Assembly: GCA_003243195.1 (NCBI GenBank)
Contig: QFQI01000010.1
Span: 18,700-82,699 of the forward strand
DNA: 64,000 nucleotides
Reading direction: 5' to 3'
DNA from: Sphingomonas taxi
Lineage (GTDB): Bacteria; Pseudomonadota; Alphaproteobacteria; Sphingomonadales; Sphingomonadaceae
Positions 19,552-30,913 of the stretch are shown in pieces (the first letter of the stretch is position 1; each line of letters starts with the position of its first letter). The notes below the pieces were generated by a model. It worked only from the letters and a program-made list of their open reading frames with translations. It did no database searches and was not told the origin of the DNA. The translations under genes were made by a program, and so were the position numbers.

Positions 19552-20100
19552 TTAGCGCTTCGAGAACTGGAAGCTGCGGCGTGCCTTGGCGCGGCCGTAC
19601 TTCTTGCGCTCCACGACGCGCGGGTCGCGGGTCAGGAAGCCCGCCGCCTTCACCGGCGCGCGCAGCGCCGGCTCGTAGCGGGTGATCGCCTGGCTGATGC
19701 CGTGCTTCACCGCGCCGGCCTGACCCGACAGACCACCGCCCTTGACGGTGCAGATCACGTCATACTGCCCCTCGCGCTCGGTGATGCCGAACACCTGGTT
19801 GATGACGAGACGCAGCGTCGGACGCGCGAAATAGACTTCCTGATCGCGACCGTTGATCGTGATCTTGCCCGAGCCCGGCTTCAGCCAGACGCGCGCAACC
19901 GCATCCTTGCGGCGGCCGGTGGCATAGGCGCGGCCGTACTTGTCGATCTCCTGCGCGCGCAGCGGGGCACGCTGCACCGGCTCCTGCACGTCGCCGGCCA
20001 GATACGCCTCGGCGGTGGCATCGGCCTGCTCGACCGCGGTTTCGCGCTGCTGCTGGAGCGCCGCGCCCAGATCGGACAGCGACTGGCGGTTGTCGGACAT
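19552..20100 (-). CDS. rpsI: 30S ribosomal protein uS9
   Basis: 182 aa. The last 130 residues are classic S9: YATGRRKDAVARVWLKPG, INGRDQEVYF, TVKGGGLSGQAGAVKHGI and the basic tail ending GRAKARRSFQFSKR. That tail reaches the ribosomal P site. The N-terminal extension of about 50 acidic and Gln-rich residues is typical of the alphaproteobacterial form. Its ATG abuts the rplM stop, so the two are co-translated, as in most bacteria. Confidence 0.97.
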   Translation of the reverse strand: MSDNRQSLSDLGAALQQQRETAVEQADATAEAYLAGDVQEPVQRAPLRAQEIDKYGRAYATGRRKDAVARVWLKPGSGKITINGRDQEVYFARPTLRLVINQVFGITEREGQYDVICTVKGGGLSGQAGAVKHGISQAITRYEPALRAPVKAAGFLTRDPRVVERKKYGRAKARRSFQFSKR

Positions 20101-20579
20101 TATGCGCCCACCTTGTTCTTGCGGCTCATGCCGGCGATGTCGAGGACTTCGGGGTTCTGCGCCTCATGCGGATGCTCGGCGCCGGTGAAGATGCGCAGGT
20201 TGCGCATCTGCTGACGGCCCAGCGGGCCACGCGGGATCATCCGCTCCACGGCCTTTTCCAGCACGCGCTCCGGGAAGCGGCCTTCCAGCACCTTCGCGGC
20301 GGTCACGCCCTTGATGCCGCCGGCATAGCCGGTGTGCTTGTAATAGATCTTGTCGGCCAGCTTGTTGCCGGTGAAGCGCACCTTGTCCGCGTTGATGACG
20401 ATGACATTGTCACCGCAATCGACGTGCGGGGTGAAGCTGGTCTTGTGCTTGCCGCGCAGCACGTTGGCGATCACCACCGCCGCACGACCGACCACGAGGT
20501 CGGTGGCGTCGACGATGTGCCACTTCTTTTCCACCTCATGCGGCTTGGCCGCCTTGGTGGTCTTCATCAGCGCCTTCAT
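20100..20579 (-). CDS. rplM: 50S ribosomal protein uL13
   Basis: A 159-aa large-subunit protein, an early assembly factor. WHIVDATDLVVGRAAVVIANVLRGK and YYKHTGYAGGIKGVTA (shown in part) are standard L13, as is VERMIPRGPLGRQQMRNLRIF. First gene of the rplM-rpsI operon; the start is at 20579 and the stop abuts the rpsI ATG. No leader regulatory structure was identified in the upstream 100 bp. Confidence 0.97.
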   Translation of the reverse strand: MKALMKTTKAAKPHEVEKKWHIVDATDLVVGRAAVVIANVLRGKHKTSFTPHVDCGDNVIVINADKVRFTGNKLADKIYYKHTGYAGGIKGVTAAKVLEGRFPERVLEKAVERMIPRGPLGRQQMRNLRIFTGAEHPHEAQNPEVLDIAGMSRKNKVGA

Positions 20580-20679
20580 GGTGCCTGGTGACCTTCATTT
20601 CGCGTATATGAGAAAACGCGCGCCATCCCGCCGGATGGCCGCGCCGATGGCGGCCCAATGCCGCGCCCGGCCCGCAATG

Positions 20680-21489
20680 TCAAGATTTCGGCGGGTTTGC
20701 TGACGGGTACTCCGATACCATCGGCTGGAGTGTGCAGGCGATGTGGCTGGTGGCCGCCCGCTCGCGCCCGTCCACCGTTATCGCGCTGCGCCGCTCCTCC
20801 TGCTGCGCGGTCGCCAGCCCGGTGCGGCGGTCGATCTCGCGGCGGCGGGTCAGCGACACCGCGTCCGGCCCCGCCGTGCCGCGCGCCGCGATCGCGATCG
20901 TCACGCGCGCGCCCGAGACGCTCACCGTTTCGGAGCCGGTCATCGCCACCGTTCGCGCGCCGACGCCCTCGGCGGGCAGCGTCACGGCGCGCGTCCCCGC
21001 CCTGCGCTCCGCATCCGCCGCGCCGAGCACCGCCAGCAGCGCGCCCGCGACCACCTGCACGCGCTGCGTCGTGGTCGCCGCATCATGGCCGCGCCACAGC
21101 GCGAGACGGGTGCGATCGTCCGGGGCGGCGGCGGCGATCCCGTCGCGCAACCGCGCCCAGATCGCGTCCAGATCGCGGACGCGCAGCAGCCGGCCGCCGC
21201 GATCCAGCTCCGCCTCCACCGGCTCGCCCGCCAGCGACCGCGACAAGGCAGCGTAGGCGCTGTCCGCCTTGCTGTCGTTCGCCTCGGCCAGCGACAGGCG
21301 CGCGACATAGCCGGCGGCGTCGCGCCGGAAGATCACGGTCCGCGCGATCGCGAAGCGGCGCACCCCGCTGCCGTCATCCCGCTCCTCCACGCGCGTCAGC
21401 CGGTACGGCGTATCCACGCGCGGGGCGAAACGCGCCTCCGCCGCGCCGCCCGCCAGCAGCGCGGCGAGCGGCAGCAGCCGGTGGATCAT
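20680..21489 (-). CDS. secreted protein of unknown function, coupled to ctaA
   Basis: About 269 aa. A signal peptide (MIHRLLPLAALLAGGAAEA) predicts export to the periplasm. The mature part is beta-rich and lacks motifs I can assign. It includes TPYRLTRVEERDDGSG and a repeated pattern of short polar strands, with one cysteine near the C terminus (SHIACTLQP). The ATG overlaps the stop of the haem A synthase gene by four bases, so it is translated from the same mRNA. A role in cytochrome oxidase biogenesis is possible only by association. Confidence 0.7.
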   Translation of the reverse strand: MIHRLLPLAALLAGGAAEARFAPRVDTPYRLTRVEERDDGSGVRRFAIARTVIFRRDAAGYVARLSLAEANDSKADSAYAALSRSLAGEPVEAELDRGGRLLRVRDLDAIWARLRDGIAAAAPDDRTRLALWRGHDAATTTQRVQVVAGALLAVLGAADAERRAGTRAVTLPAEGVGARTVAMTGSETVSVSGARVTIAIAARGTAGPDAVSLTRRREIDRRTGLATAQQEERRSAITVDGRERAATSHIACTLQPMVSEYPSANPPKS

Positions 21490-22526
21490 GCGCGGCGGCG
21501 GCTCACCGCATGCGCGGCGACGACGGTTGCGATCAGCAGCAGCGCGGCATTGGCCTGATGCGCCACCGCCACCACGATCTCCACGCCGGTGAGCAGCGTC
21601 GCGATGCCGAGCACGATCTGCAACGTCACCAGCGTGACCACCGCCGCAGCAACACCCTTCGCCCGCAGCGCCCGGGCACGATACGCCAGCCACAGCAGCG
21701 CGCCGGCCGCCGCGAAGGCGATCCAGCGATGCAGGAACTGCACGACGATCGGATTGTCGACGGCGTTGCGCCACGCCGGCGTCACCATCGGCACGTCGGC
21801 CGGGAACAGCGCGTCGCCCATCAGCGGCCAGCTCGAAAAGGCGTAACCGGCATCAAGTCCGGCGGTGAACGCGCCCAGTACGATCTGCACCGCCAGCACC
21901 GCGATCGCCAGCGCCGGCCCGGCACGCAGCCGCGCGGCGCGGGCCAGCGGATTGCCGGCCAGCACGCTCAGGTCGCGCGCGGTCCACACGACTCCGCCCA
22001 GGATGAACAGCGCGGTGCCGAGATGCGCGGCGAGCCGCAGGTGGCTGACGTCGGTGCGCACCGCGAGGCCCGAGGAGACCATCCACCAGCCGATCGCGCC
22101 CTGGAGCCCGCCCAGCGCGAGCAGCGCGGTGAGCCGCCAGCCATAGCCGCGCGGGATCTGCCGCCGGAGCGCGAACCAGAGCAGCGGCAAGGCGAACGCC
22201 AGCCCGATCACCCGCCCGAGCAGCCGGTGGAGATATTCCCAAAAGAAGATCGCCTTGAACCCGTCCAGCGTCATGCCGCGATTGAGCTGCTGATATTCGG
22301 GGATACGCTGGTAATTGGCGAACTCGGCCTGCCATTGCGCATGGTTCAGCGGGGGGATGATGCCGCTGATCGGCTTCCATTGCGTGATCGACAGGCCGGA
22401 TTCGGTCAGTCGCGTGATCCCGCCGACCACCACCATCGCTACGATCAGCGCCGCGACCACATACAACCAGCGCGCGATCGCCATGGGACGCGTGGAGAGC
22501 GAGAAACCGGGCGAGGCTTGGAGCAT
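21486..22526 (-). CDS. ctaA: haem A synthase (COX15/CtaA)
   Basis: Inner-membrane monooxygenase converting haem O to haem A for cytochrome c oxidase; about 346 aa with eight hydrophobic segments. The conserved haem-ligand histidines fall in FWEYLHRLLGRVIG, HLRLAAHLGTALF, VVQFLHRWIAF and VAHQANAAL. The first helix ends GGITRLTESGLSITQWKP, the COX15 type-2 signature. ATG 22526 (MLQASPGFSL) was chosen; an upstream start at 22589 would add 21 residues. It is followed by the overlapping secreted protein gene. Confidence 0.94.
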   Translation of the reverse strand: MLQASPGFSLSTRPMAIARWLYVVAALIVAMVVVGGITRLTESGLSITQWKPISGIIPPLNHAQWQAEFANYQRIPEYQQLNRGMTLDGFKAIFFWEYLHRLLGRVIGLAFALPLLWFALRRQIPRGYGWRLTALLALGGLQGAIGWWMVSSGLAVRTDVSHLRLAAHLGTALFILGGVVWTARDLSVLAGNPLARAARLRAGPALAIAVLAVQIVLGAFTAGLDAGYAFSSWPLMGDALFPADVPMVTPAWRNAVDNPIVVQFLHRWIAFAAAGALLWLAYRARALRAKGVAAAVVTLVTLQIVLGIATLLTGVEIVVAVAHQANAALLLIATVVAAHAVSRRRA

Positions 22527-22601
22527 GGCGCTTCCTAATGGGCGCGACGCGTGAAGTGAAGCGGTTGTGGGCCGGGGCGCCGAATCCACCGCCTTTCGCC
22601 G

Positions 22602-23114
22602 CTACGCCCGCGTGCCGACCGCCCGCTCCAGCAGTTCCAGCGCGACCGCCAGCGCCGCCTCGCGCACCGGGCCGCGGCCACGGTCGCCGAAATGGCATTC
22701 GCGGTGCCACGTGCCGCCGTCGCGGGTACGGCACGCCAGATGCACCAGCCCCGGCTCGTCGCCCGGCGCGCCGGGGCCGGCGAAGCCGGTGATCGCGATC
22801 GCCACGTCGCCGCGCGAGTGACGCAACGCGCCTTCGGCCATCGCACGCGCGACATCCTCGCTCACCGCGCCGCAGCGGTCGATCGTCTCCGCCGCGATCC
22901 CCAGCAGCTCGCACTTCGCGGCGCTGGAATAGACCACGAAGCCACGTTCGAACGCATGGCTGGCGCCTTCCACGTCGGTCAGCAGCGAGGCGAGCAGACC
23001 GCCGGTGCAGCTTTCCGCGGTGACGATCGACAGGTCGCGCGCGCACGCCGCCGCCAGCACGCGCTGCGCGGCGTCCACGACGGATGCGGGGATCGCGGCC
23101 AGCGGCTCGATCAT
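22602..23114 (-). CDS. CinA C-terminal-type amidohydrolase (PncC-like)
   Basis: A 170-aa stand-alone CinA C-terminal domain. In PncC this domain deamidates nicotinamide mononucleotide in NAD recycling. Signature TAESCTGGLLASLLTDVEG is near residue 37, followed by GFVVYSSAAKCELLG and AIAITGFAGPGAPGDEPGLV. The MoaB-like N-terminal domain of full CinA is absent, as usual for PncC. Start ATG at 23114 overlaps the stop of the upstream oxygenase gene (ATGA). Confidence 0.87.
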   Translation of the reverse strand: MIEPLAAIPASVVDAAQRVLAAACARDLSIVTAESCTGGLLASLLTDVEGASHAFERGFVVYSSAAKCELLGIAAETIDRCGAVSEDVARAMAEGALRHSRGDVAIAITGFAGPGAPGDEPGLVHLACRTRDGGTWHRECHFGDRGRGPVREAALAVALELLERAVGTRA

Positions 23115-23839
23115 GCCGCCCCCTCCACGGGGCGCGGGCGGCGGCCCCAGGGCTCCTCGCGAAACCATTTGGTGATGATGTATTTGGTGCCTTCCTCCAC
23201 CGCCATGCCTTCGTGCAGGGTCGCGGTGTTCGGGCTGCCGTCGGCGGTCATGTTGTTCCACGCGAGCAGCATGCCCTTGCGCGGCGCGACCCGCAGCCCG
23301 CCCTTCGGGAACCACGTCGCGCCGCCTTCCTCCACGTCGTTCAGGTAGATCATCGCGGTGACGGTGCGCTGCCCGCCGTTCTCGCGCATCGCCGGCCAGT
23401 AGCTCTCGCCCTCGTGGAAATAGTCATGATGCGCGCGGAACAACTGGCCCGGCGCATAGCGCTGCCCCTGCATCGTCTCGCCCAGTTCGGGCGCGATCCC
23501 CAGGCTGGCGGCGATATATTCGTCGATCTCGCGGATGCCGTCGGCGAAGCGGTCCATGTCGCAACTGTCGCTGGTGCGGCTGCCCGGCCCGCCACGATCG
23601 GAGAACAGCGTCGACGGGCGGCGGTTCGCGTCGATCACCTGCACCAGCCAGTCGCAATTGGCCGCGTCGAGGAAATCGGGGCAGCGCCATGCCGCGACGG
23701 TGTCGCTGGGCAGGCGCTGCATGCGCGGATCGGCATCGAGCCGCGCCGCCAGCGCCGCGCCGATCGCGGCGCGCGCGGGAGAGGGATGGCCGGGAGGCAC
23801 GTTGGTGATCGCCATAGCTCCGGCGGTGTCGCGCGGCAT
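23111..23839 (-). CDS. 2OG-Fe(II) oxygenase, prolyl 4-hydroxylase-like
   Basis: 242 aa. The double-stranded beta-helix iron site is visible: HHDYFHEGES gives the His-x-Asp pair, TLHEGMAV the distal His, and GTKYIITKWF the basic residue that binds 2-oxoglutarate. The layout DRGGPGSRTSDSCDM and QRYAPGQLFRAH match bacterial prolyl 4-hydroxylase alpha-subunit homologues. The substrate is unknown. The stop overlaps the CinA-type gene. Start 23839 is used; MAITN at 23815 is a shorter alternative with a GGAG too close to be ideal. Confidence 0.85.
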   Translation of the reverse strand: MPRDTAGAMAITNVPPGHPSPARAAIGAALAARLDADPRMQRLPSDTVAAWRCPDFLDAANCDWLVQVIDANRRPSTLFSDRGGPGSRTSDSCDMDRFADGIREIDEYIAASLGIAPELGETMQGQRYAPGQLFRAHHDYFHEGESYWPAMRENGGQRTVTAMIYLNDVEEGGATWFPKGGLRVAPRKGMLLAWNNMTADGSPNTATLHEGMAVEEGTKYIITKWFREEPWGRRPRPVEGAA

Positions 23840-23872
23840 GGCGCGCGTTTCAAGTGCCGCGCGTCGATCCGG

Positions 23873-24610
23873 TCAGCCGAAGATGCCGTGGATCACGTCC
23901 ACCACCTCGCCCTCGTCCAGATCGACCAGCAGCGCGTCGTGGTAATAGCGCACCCAGCGATACGGATCGTCGGCGTCGGGCAGGCGATAGGCCCAGGGAT
24001 CGGCGATCCAGTAACTGCGCGCGAACAGCACCGGCGCGAGGTGCATCCCGATGCCGAACCGGCGATAGCCACCATTCCAGCCATAGGGCGCGTAATAGCG
24101 CGGCAGGTCGAACGCGCCGGGGCGACGATCGCGATAGCCGCCCCAGTCGTAGCGCGGTTCGCGCCGCCAGTCGCGATCCCAGCGCGCGGCGCGGTTCCAC
24201 CCCGCGTCACGCTCCGATCGCCACACGCGCGCCGGGGGCGCGGGCCGGTCGACACCGCCCACCCGCCGGCGCGGCTCGACACGCTGCGATCGCCATTCCG
24301 CGTCCGGGGGTGTGGGCCGTTGCGCGCTGCCGCGTTCCGCGGGTCGCTCGCCCTCGTCGGCGCGACGATCCGGCCGCAGCGGCGCGCGCGGCGCCGCACC
24401 GGCGCGGTCGCGCCACCCGTAGCCGCCGGGCTGCGGCGGCTGATCGCGCGGTCGTTCGGGACGCGGCGCGTCGCCCTCGATCCTCTGCGGCCGCTCCGCG
24501 CGATCGCGCCGCCACGCGCCGCGATCCATCGACCGCTCGCCACCCTGCGCGAATGCCGGGGGCACCAGCGCCGCCACCGACAACAATCCCGCCACCATCG
24601 CCTTCAACAT
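23873..24610 (-). CDS. RcnB-like secreted protein with Arg/Pro/Asp-rich linker
   Basis: About 245 aa. The signal peptide (VAGLLSVAALVPPAFAQG) sends it to the periplasm. Residues 25-150 are a low-complexity stretch of Arg, Asp, Pro and Trp. The last 80 residues resemble RcnB (YYAPYGWNGGYRRFGIGM, then YRLPDADDPYRWVRYYHDALLVD and GEVVDVIHGIF). RcnB in E. coli affects nickel and cobalt export, but sphingomonad homologues are mostly uncharacterised. ATG 24610 gives a normal signal peptide; a start at 24655 would add 15 residues. Confidence 0.75.
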   Translation of the reverse strand: MLKAMVAGLLSVAALVPPAFAQGGERSMDRGAWRRDRAERPQRIEGDAPRPERPRDQPPQPGGYGWRDRAGAAPRAPLRPDRRADEGERPAERGSAQRPTPPDAEWRSQRVEPRRRVGGVDRPAPPARVWRSERDAGWNRAARWDRDWRREPRYDWGGYRDRRPGAFDLPRYYAPYGWNGGYRRFGIGMHLAPVLFARSYWIADPWAYRLPDADDPYRWVRYYHDALLVDLDEGEVVDVIHGIFG

Positions 24611-24698
24611 CGCCACTGCCCCATCGCCGACCATGATCCGTCTCTGCCGCATCAAGGAACAACGAACACTGAACCGGCCGGTCAGCCGATCGACAGCT

Positions 24699-27572
24699 TC
24701 ACGCCGGATGGAGCAACCCGCGTACCCGTTCCAGCAGCAGCTTGCGCGGATACGGCTTGCGGATCAGCCGCTCCTCCGGCACGTCGACGATCGTGGACAG
24801 ATCGACATAGCCGGTGACGAACAGGATCGGCAGCCCGGGATGGAGCTGTTCGGCGCGCTGCGCGAATTCCACGCCGGTCATCACCGGCATCGCGACGTCG
24901 GCGACCACCAGCTCCACGCCCGGCTCATGCGCCAGCGCCTCCAGCGCGGCGGTGCCGTCGCACGCCTCGATCACCCGGCAACCGGCGTCGCGCAGCGTCT
25001 CTGCCGCCACCGCGCGCACGCGATCCTCGTCATCCAGCACCAGCACCGTGCGTCCCGCGATGGAGGCGGCCGCGACCGGCGTCGCGCTATCCGCCACCGC
25101 CGGCGCGATGTCGGCGGCACGCGGCAGGAAGACGCTGACCACCGTTCCCGCCCCCTCCTCGCTGTCGATCCGCACGCCGCCGCCGGACTGCTTGGCGAAA
25201 CCGAACACCTGCGCCAGCCCCAGCCCCGATCCCTTGCCGACCTCCTTGGTGGTGAAGAACGGTTCGAAGGCACGCGCCAGCACCGCGTCGGACATGCCGC
25301 TGCCCGTATCCGCCACCGCGACGCACACGTAATCGCCGGGCGGCGGCTCCTCCGGCCGTTGCGGCACGCCGCGCGTCACGTTGGTGGTGGACACGGTCAG
25401 CGTGCCGCCCCCCGGCATCGCGTCGCGCGCGTTGATCGCCAGGTTGAGGATGATGAGTTCGATCTGCGTGGGATCGACCAGCGCCGGCCATACCGGATCG
25501 GCCAGCCGCGTCTCGACCGCGATCGAGCGGCCCAGGGTGCTGCCCAGCAGGTCCGACAGGCCGGCGACCGTGCCGTTCAGGTCGACCACCTTCGCCTCCA
25601 GCCGCTGCCGGCGCGAAAAGGCGAGCAGTTGCGCGGTCAGCGTCGCGCCGCGTTCGGCGGCCAGCCGGATATGATCCAGCCGCTGCTTCATGCGCGCGTC
25701 CAGCGGCGCGCGCTGCCCGCCCAGCGCGATGGCATCGACATTGCCAAGCACCACCGTCAGCAGGTTGTTGAAATCATGCGCGATGCCGGAGGTGAGCTGG
25801 CCGACCGCCTCCAGCCGCTGCATCTGGTGCAGCGTTTCCTCCACCCGCTCGCGCTCCGCGATCTGGCGGGTCAGCTCGGCGGTGCGCTCCGCCACGCGCG
25901 CCTCCAGCCGCTCGCCGGCGGCATGCGCCTCGGTCACGTCGATCGCGCAGGAGATATAGCCCTGAAACGTCGCGCCCACGAAACGCGGACGCCCTTCGGC
26001 ATGGAACCAGCGCCGCGTGCCGTCCGCCCCCACGAGCGGATAGTCCCCGCTCAGCACGCTCGGGTTCCGCAGCCATTCGCGGCGCCGCGCGGCGGCATGC
26101 ACGTGGCGGGACGGCGGCAACAGATCGACCCAGCCCTTGTCCATGATCGTGTCGGGCGACACGCCCAGGATCGTTTCGAACCCCTTGCTGGCGAAGGTCA
26201 CGCGACCATCCGGCTCGGTCATCCACACCAGCGCCGGCAGGCTGTCCGCCAGCAGGCGGAAGCGCTCCTCGCTCTCACGCGTTGCCGCCGCCACCAACTG
26301 GCGCGCGGTGATATCCACCAGCGTGCCGCTCACGGACACGCACCGGCCGTCATCGAAAAGGCCACGGCCGCGTGCCGCGATCCAGCGCAGCGTCCCGTCG
26401 CTCTGGTCGACGATGCGATAGTCGATGTCGTAGAGCGCCCGCACCGCCGGATCGAGCGTCGCCATGAACGCGGCACGCACCGGCACGCGATCCTCGGGAT
26501 GCATCAGCGCGCCGAACTGGGTCAGCGAAAGGCACCTCCCCTCCGGCGCAAGCCCGTGCATCGACCAGCCGCGCGGCGAGCAGGATAGTTCATCGCGCGC
26601 GACGTCATAGGTCCAGATCGCGACTTCGCCGGCCTCGGTCGCCTGCTCCAGCGACAGCCGGCTCTGCGCCAGCGCCAGCTCCGCCTGGTACCGGTCGGTG
26701 CGATCGGCGCCCTTGATGAAGATCGCGGTGACGACACCGTTGGCGTCGGTGATCGGCTGGCAGATGAAGTCCAGCCGGTGTTCGCGCCTCGGCCCCGGCG
26801 TCGTCCTGGGCAGCGGCACCGGCACGTCCACGCCGTGGAACGGCTCGCCGGTGCGCACCACCTCGTCCAACTGCTCGACGACGCCAAACGGTGCGGCCTC
26901 GGGCAGCGCCTCCGCGAACGGCAGGCCCAGCAGCGGGCGGTCGCCGGCCATGCGGCGATAGGCACCGTTGACGAGTTCGAAGACATGCCCGGGTTCGCGC
27001 AATACCGCCAGGAAGCCCGGCGCCTGATCGAACATCGCCCGCAGCCGCTCGCGCTCGGCCACCATCTCCTCCAGCGCGCGCACCCGCGCGGTCGTGTCGG
27101 ACACGACGCACAGCACGCCGCCGATGCCGCCATGCTCCAGCACCACCGGAGAGAGGGAGATGTCGAAATACACGCGCTCCACGATCGGTGAGCGCCTGAT
27201 GTCGAACGGGCGATCCTTTTCCGCCACCGTCTCGCCGGTGGCTTGCACCTTCTCGACCAGCGGTTGCAGGTCGTTCCACAACGCGCGCCAGATGCGGCGG
27301 GCGGGCTGACCCAGCGCCGCCGGGTGGCTGTCGCCGAGCGAGCGCGCGAATGCATCATTGTAGAAAATCAGATGGTCCGGCCCCCACAGCAGCAGCATCT
27401 GCGCGCACGAAGGAAGGATCAGCGCGAGCGCGTGGCGCAGCGCAGGCGGCCAGCCGTCCGGCGCGCCCACCGGGGTTGTCGACCAATCGAACGCCGCGAT
27501 CCTCCGCCCCATGTCCCCGGCATGCGCAAAGAGGTGCGCACGTGTGCCCGGCGGGGGAAACACCTCGTTCAT
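24699..27572 (-). CDS. PAS-domain hybrid sensor histidine kinase
   Basis: About 957 aa, with no membrane segment seen, so it is a cytoplasmic sensor. In order: three or four PAS/PAC regions (residues about 20-540; DADGTRRWFHAEGRPRF-type PAC strands), a coiled coil ARVAERTAELTRQIAERERV, a HisKA domain with phosphorylated His599 in GIAHDFNNLL, an HATPase (NARDAMPGGGTLT, DTGSGM, GKGSGLGLAQVFGF) and a C-terminal receiver with phosphoacceptor Asp892 in VVADVAMPV. No output domain follows, so the phosphate probably passes to another protein. Divergent from nadE. The long open frame upstream of 27572 is antisense to nadE and not coding. Confidence 0.9.
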   Translation of the reverse strand: MNEVFPPPGTRAHLFAHAGDMGRRIAAFDWSTTPVGAPDGWPPALRHALALILPSCAQMLLLWGPDHLIFYNDAFARSLGDSHPAALGQPARRIWRALWNDLQPLVEKVQATGETVAEKDRPFDIRRSPIVERVYFDISLSPVVLEHGGIGGVLCVVSDTTARVRALEEMVAERERLRAMFDQAPGFLAVLREPGHVFELVNGAYRRMAGDRPLLGLPFAEALPEAAPFGVVEQLDEVVRTGEPFHGVDVPVPLPRTTPGPRREHRLDFICQPITDANGVVTAIFIKGADRTDRYQAELALAQSRLSLEQATEAGEVAIWTYDVARDELSCSPRGWSMHGLAPEGRCLSLTQFGALMHPEDRVPVRAAFMATLDPAVRALYDIDYRIVDQSDGTLRWIAARGRGLFDDGRCVSVSGTLVDITARQLVAAATRESEERFRLLADSLPALVWMTEPDGRVTFASKGFETILGVSPDTIMDKGWVDLLPPSRHVHAAARRREWLRNPSVLSGDYPLVGADGTRRWFHAEGRPRFVGATFQGYISCAIDVTEAHAAGERLEARVAERTAELTRQIAERERVEETLHQMQRLEAVGQLTSGIAHDFNNLLTVVLGNVDAIALGGQRAPLDARMKQRLDHIRLAAERGATLTAQLLAFSRRQRLEAKVVDLNGTVAGLSDLLGSTLGRSIAVETRLADPVWPALVDPTQIELIILNLAINARDAMPGGGTLTVSTTNVTRGVPQRPEEPPPGDYVCVAVADTGSGMSDAVLARAFEPFFTTKEVGKGSGLGLAQVFGFAKQSGGGVRIDSEEGAGTVVSVFLPRAADIAPAVADSATPVAAASIAGRTVLVLDDEDRVRAVAAETLRDAGCRVIEACDGTAALEALAHEPGVELVVADVAMPVMTGVEFAQRAEQLHPGLPILFVTGYVDLSTIVDVPEERLIRKPYPRKLLLERVRGLLHPA

Positions 27573-27647
27573 CAACGAGCAACGTAGCGCGCCTTCACCG
27601 CCGCGGAAAGTTGGCAAACCGGGGTCGTTACGGATATTTGCGCGGGC

Positions 27648-29684
<2,037 letters not shown>

Positions 29685-29741
29685 CGCCCTTCGCCATTCC
29701 CGTGCCGCTGACGGAGATCAGCACGAATGCCGCCGGTGGCA

Positions 29742-29766
29742 TGAACCTCCGCGCCCATCACCCGTT
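29742..29766 (+). promoter_or_regulatory. candidate EcfG-type (general stress) promoter
   Basis: TGAAC at 29742-29746, 16 bases, then CGTT at 29763-29766. The alphaproteobacterial general stress sigma factor EcfG recognises GGAAC-N16/17-CGTT, so this is one mismatch away. It sits 30 bp upstream of the Tat-SDR gene. Spacing and position fit, but the motif is short and could be chance. Confidence 0.4.
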
Positions 29767-29796
29767 CGGGGCATAACCCCTTCGGAGAACAGCGAC

Positions 29797-30789
29797 ATGG
29801 ACGATCAGGGCACCACGCGTCGTACCGTGCTGGGCGGCGGGGCCGCCGCCGGGCTGGCCCTCGCCACCCCCGCTGCCGCCGCGCAGGGCGGCGCGACCGC
29901 CGGCACCGCGCAGCTTCACGATCCGCGCACCAGATATACCAGCCAGCCGTTCCCCGAACAGCGCCAGCCATGGCCGGCATTGCAGGGCAAGATGACGCCG
30001 CGTCCCGACAGCGGCGAAACCAGCTATCGCGGTTCGGGCCGGCTGACCGGGCGCAAGGCGCTGGTTACCGGCGGCGACAGCGGCATCGGCCGCGCGGCCG
30101 CGATCGCCTACGCCCGCGAGGGTGCCGATGTCGCGATCAATTACTATCCAGCCGAGGAACCCGACGCGCGGGAGGTGAAGGCACTGATAGAGCAGGCGGG
30201 GCGCAAGGCGGTGCTGCTGCCCGCCGACATCCGCACCGAACGCGCCTGCACGAAACTGGTCGCCGATGCGGTGCGCGGGCTGGGCGGGCTGGACCTGCTG
30301 GTCAACAATGCCGCCTATCAGCAGAGCAAGGCCGACATTTCCGAGATCAGCGACGAGCAGTTCGTCCGCACGTTCGAGACGAACGTCTTCGCGATGTTCC
30401 GCATCTGCAAGGCGGCGATCCCCGCGATGCCGCCGGGCGCGGTCATCATCAACACCGGCTCGGTCAACAGCTACGATCCCGGCGAGGAGCTGCTGGACTA
30501 TGCCAGCACGAAGGGCGCGATCCTGATCTTCACCAAGGGGCTGGCCAAGCAGCTCGCCGGCAAGGGCATCCGCGTCAACATGGTCGCGCCCGGTCCGATC
30601 TGGACGCCGCTGCAGGTCGCCGGGGGGCAGTTGCCGGGCAAGCTGGGCGAGTTCGGGCAGGACACGCCGCTCGGCCGCGCCGGCCAGCCGGCCGAGCTGG
30701 CGCCGCTGTACGTCGCGCTGGCGGAGGACGGCACCAGCTTCTCCACCGGCACCGCCGTCGGCGCGCACGGCGGGAAGGGCAACCCGTAA
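29797..30789 (+). CDS. SDR-family oxidoreductase with Tat-type signal
   Basis: 330 aa. The N terminus TRRTVLGGGAAAGLALATPAAAA has the twin-arginine and hydrophobic core of a Tat signal, predicting export folded to the periplasm, which is unusual for an NAD(P)-dependent SDR. A linker rich in Arg and Pro precedes the SDR fold: ALVTGGDSGIGRAAAIAYA (cofactor site), LVNNAAYQ, and the active site Ser in NTGSVNSYDP with Tyr-x3-Lys in DYASTKGA. SD GGAGA at 29784. The sequence resembles the YhdF/YhxC group of stress-induced SDRs. First gene of a stress-like run of four. Confidence 0.85.
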   Translation: MDDQGTTRRTVLGGGAAAGLALATPAAAAQGGATAGTAQLHDPRTRYTSQPFPEQRQPWPALQGKMTPRPDSGETSYRGSGRLTGRKALVTGGDSGIGRAAAIAYAREGADVAINYYPAEEPDAREVKALIEQAGRKAVLLPADIRTERACTKLVADAVRGLGGLDLLVNNAAYQQSKADISEISDEQFVRTFETNVFAMFRICKAAIPAMPPGAVIINTGSVNSYDPGEELLDYASTKGAILIFTKGLAKQLAGKGIRVNMVAPGPIWTPLQVAGGQLPGKLGEFGQDTPLGRAGQPAELAPLYVALAEDGTSFSTGTAVGAHGGKGNP

Positions 30790-30913
30790 CGGTCCGCGCC
30801 GGCCCGGGAAAGCGGCGCCGCCGCACCTTACTGATCTCGATCAAGCCACGGGAATCACACGGAACGGATCGCATCAGCACGCGCTTGTGGGGGCGACAGG
30901 AAAGGAGCCGGAC

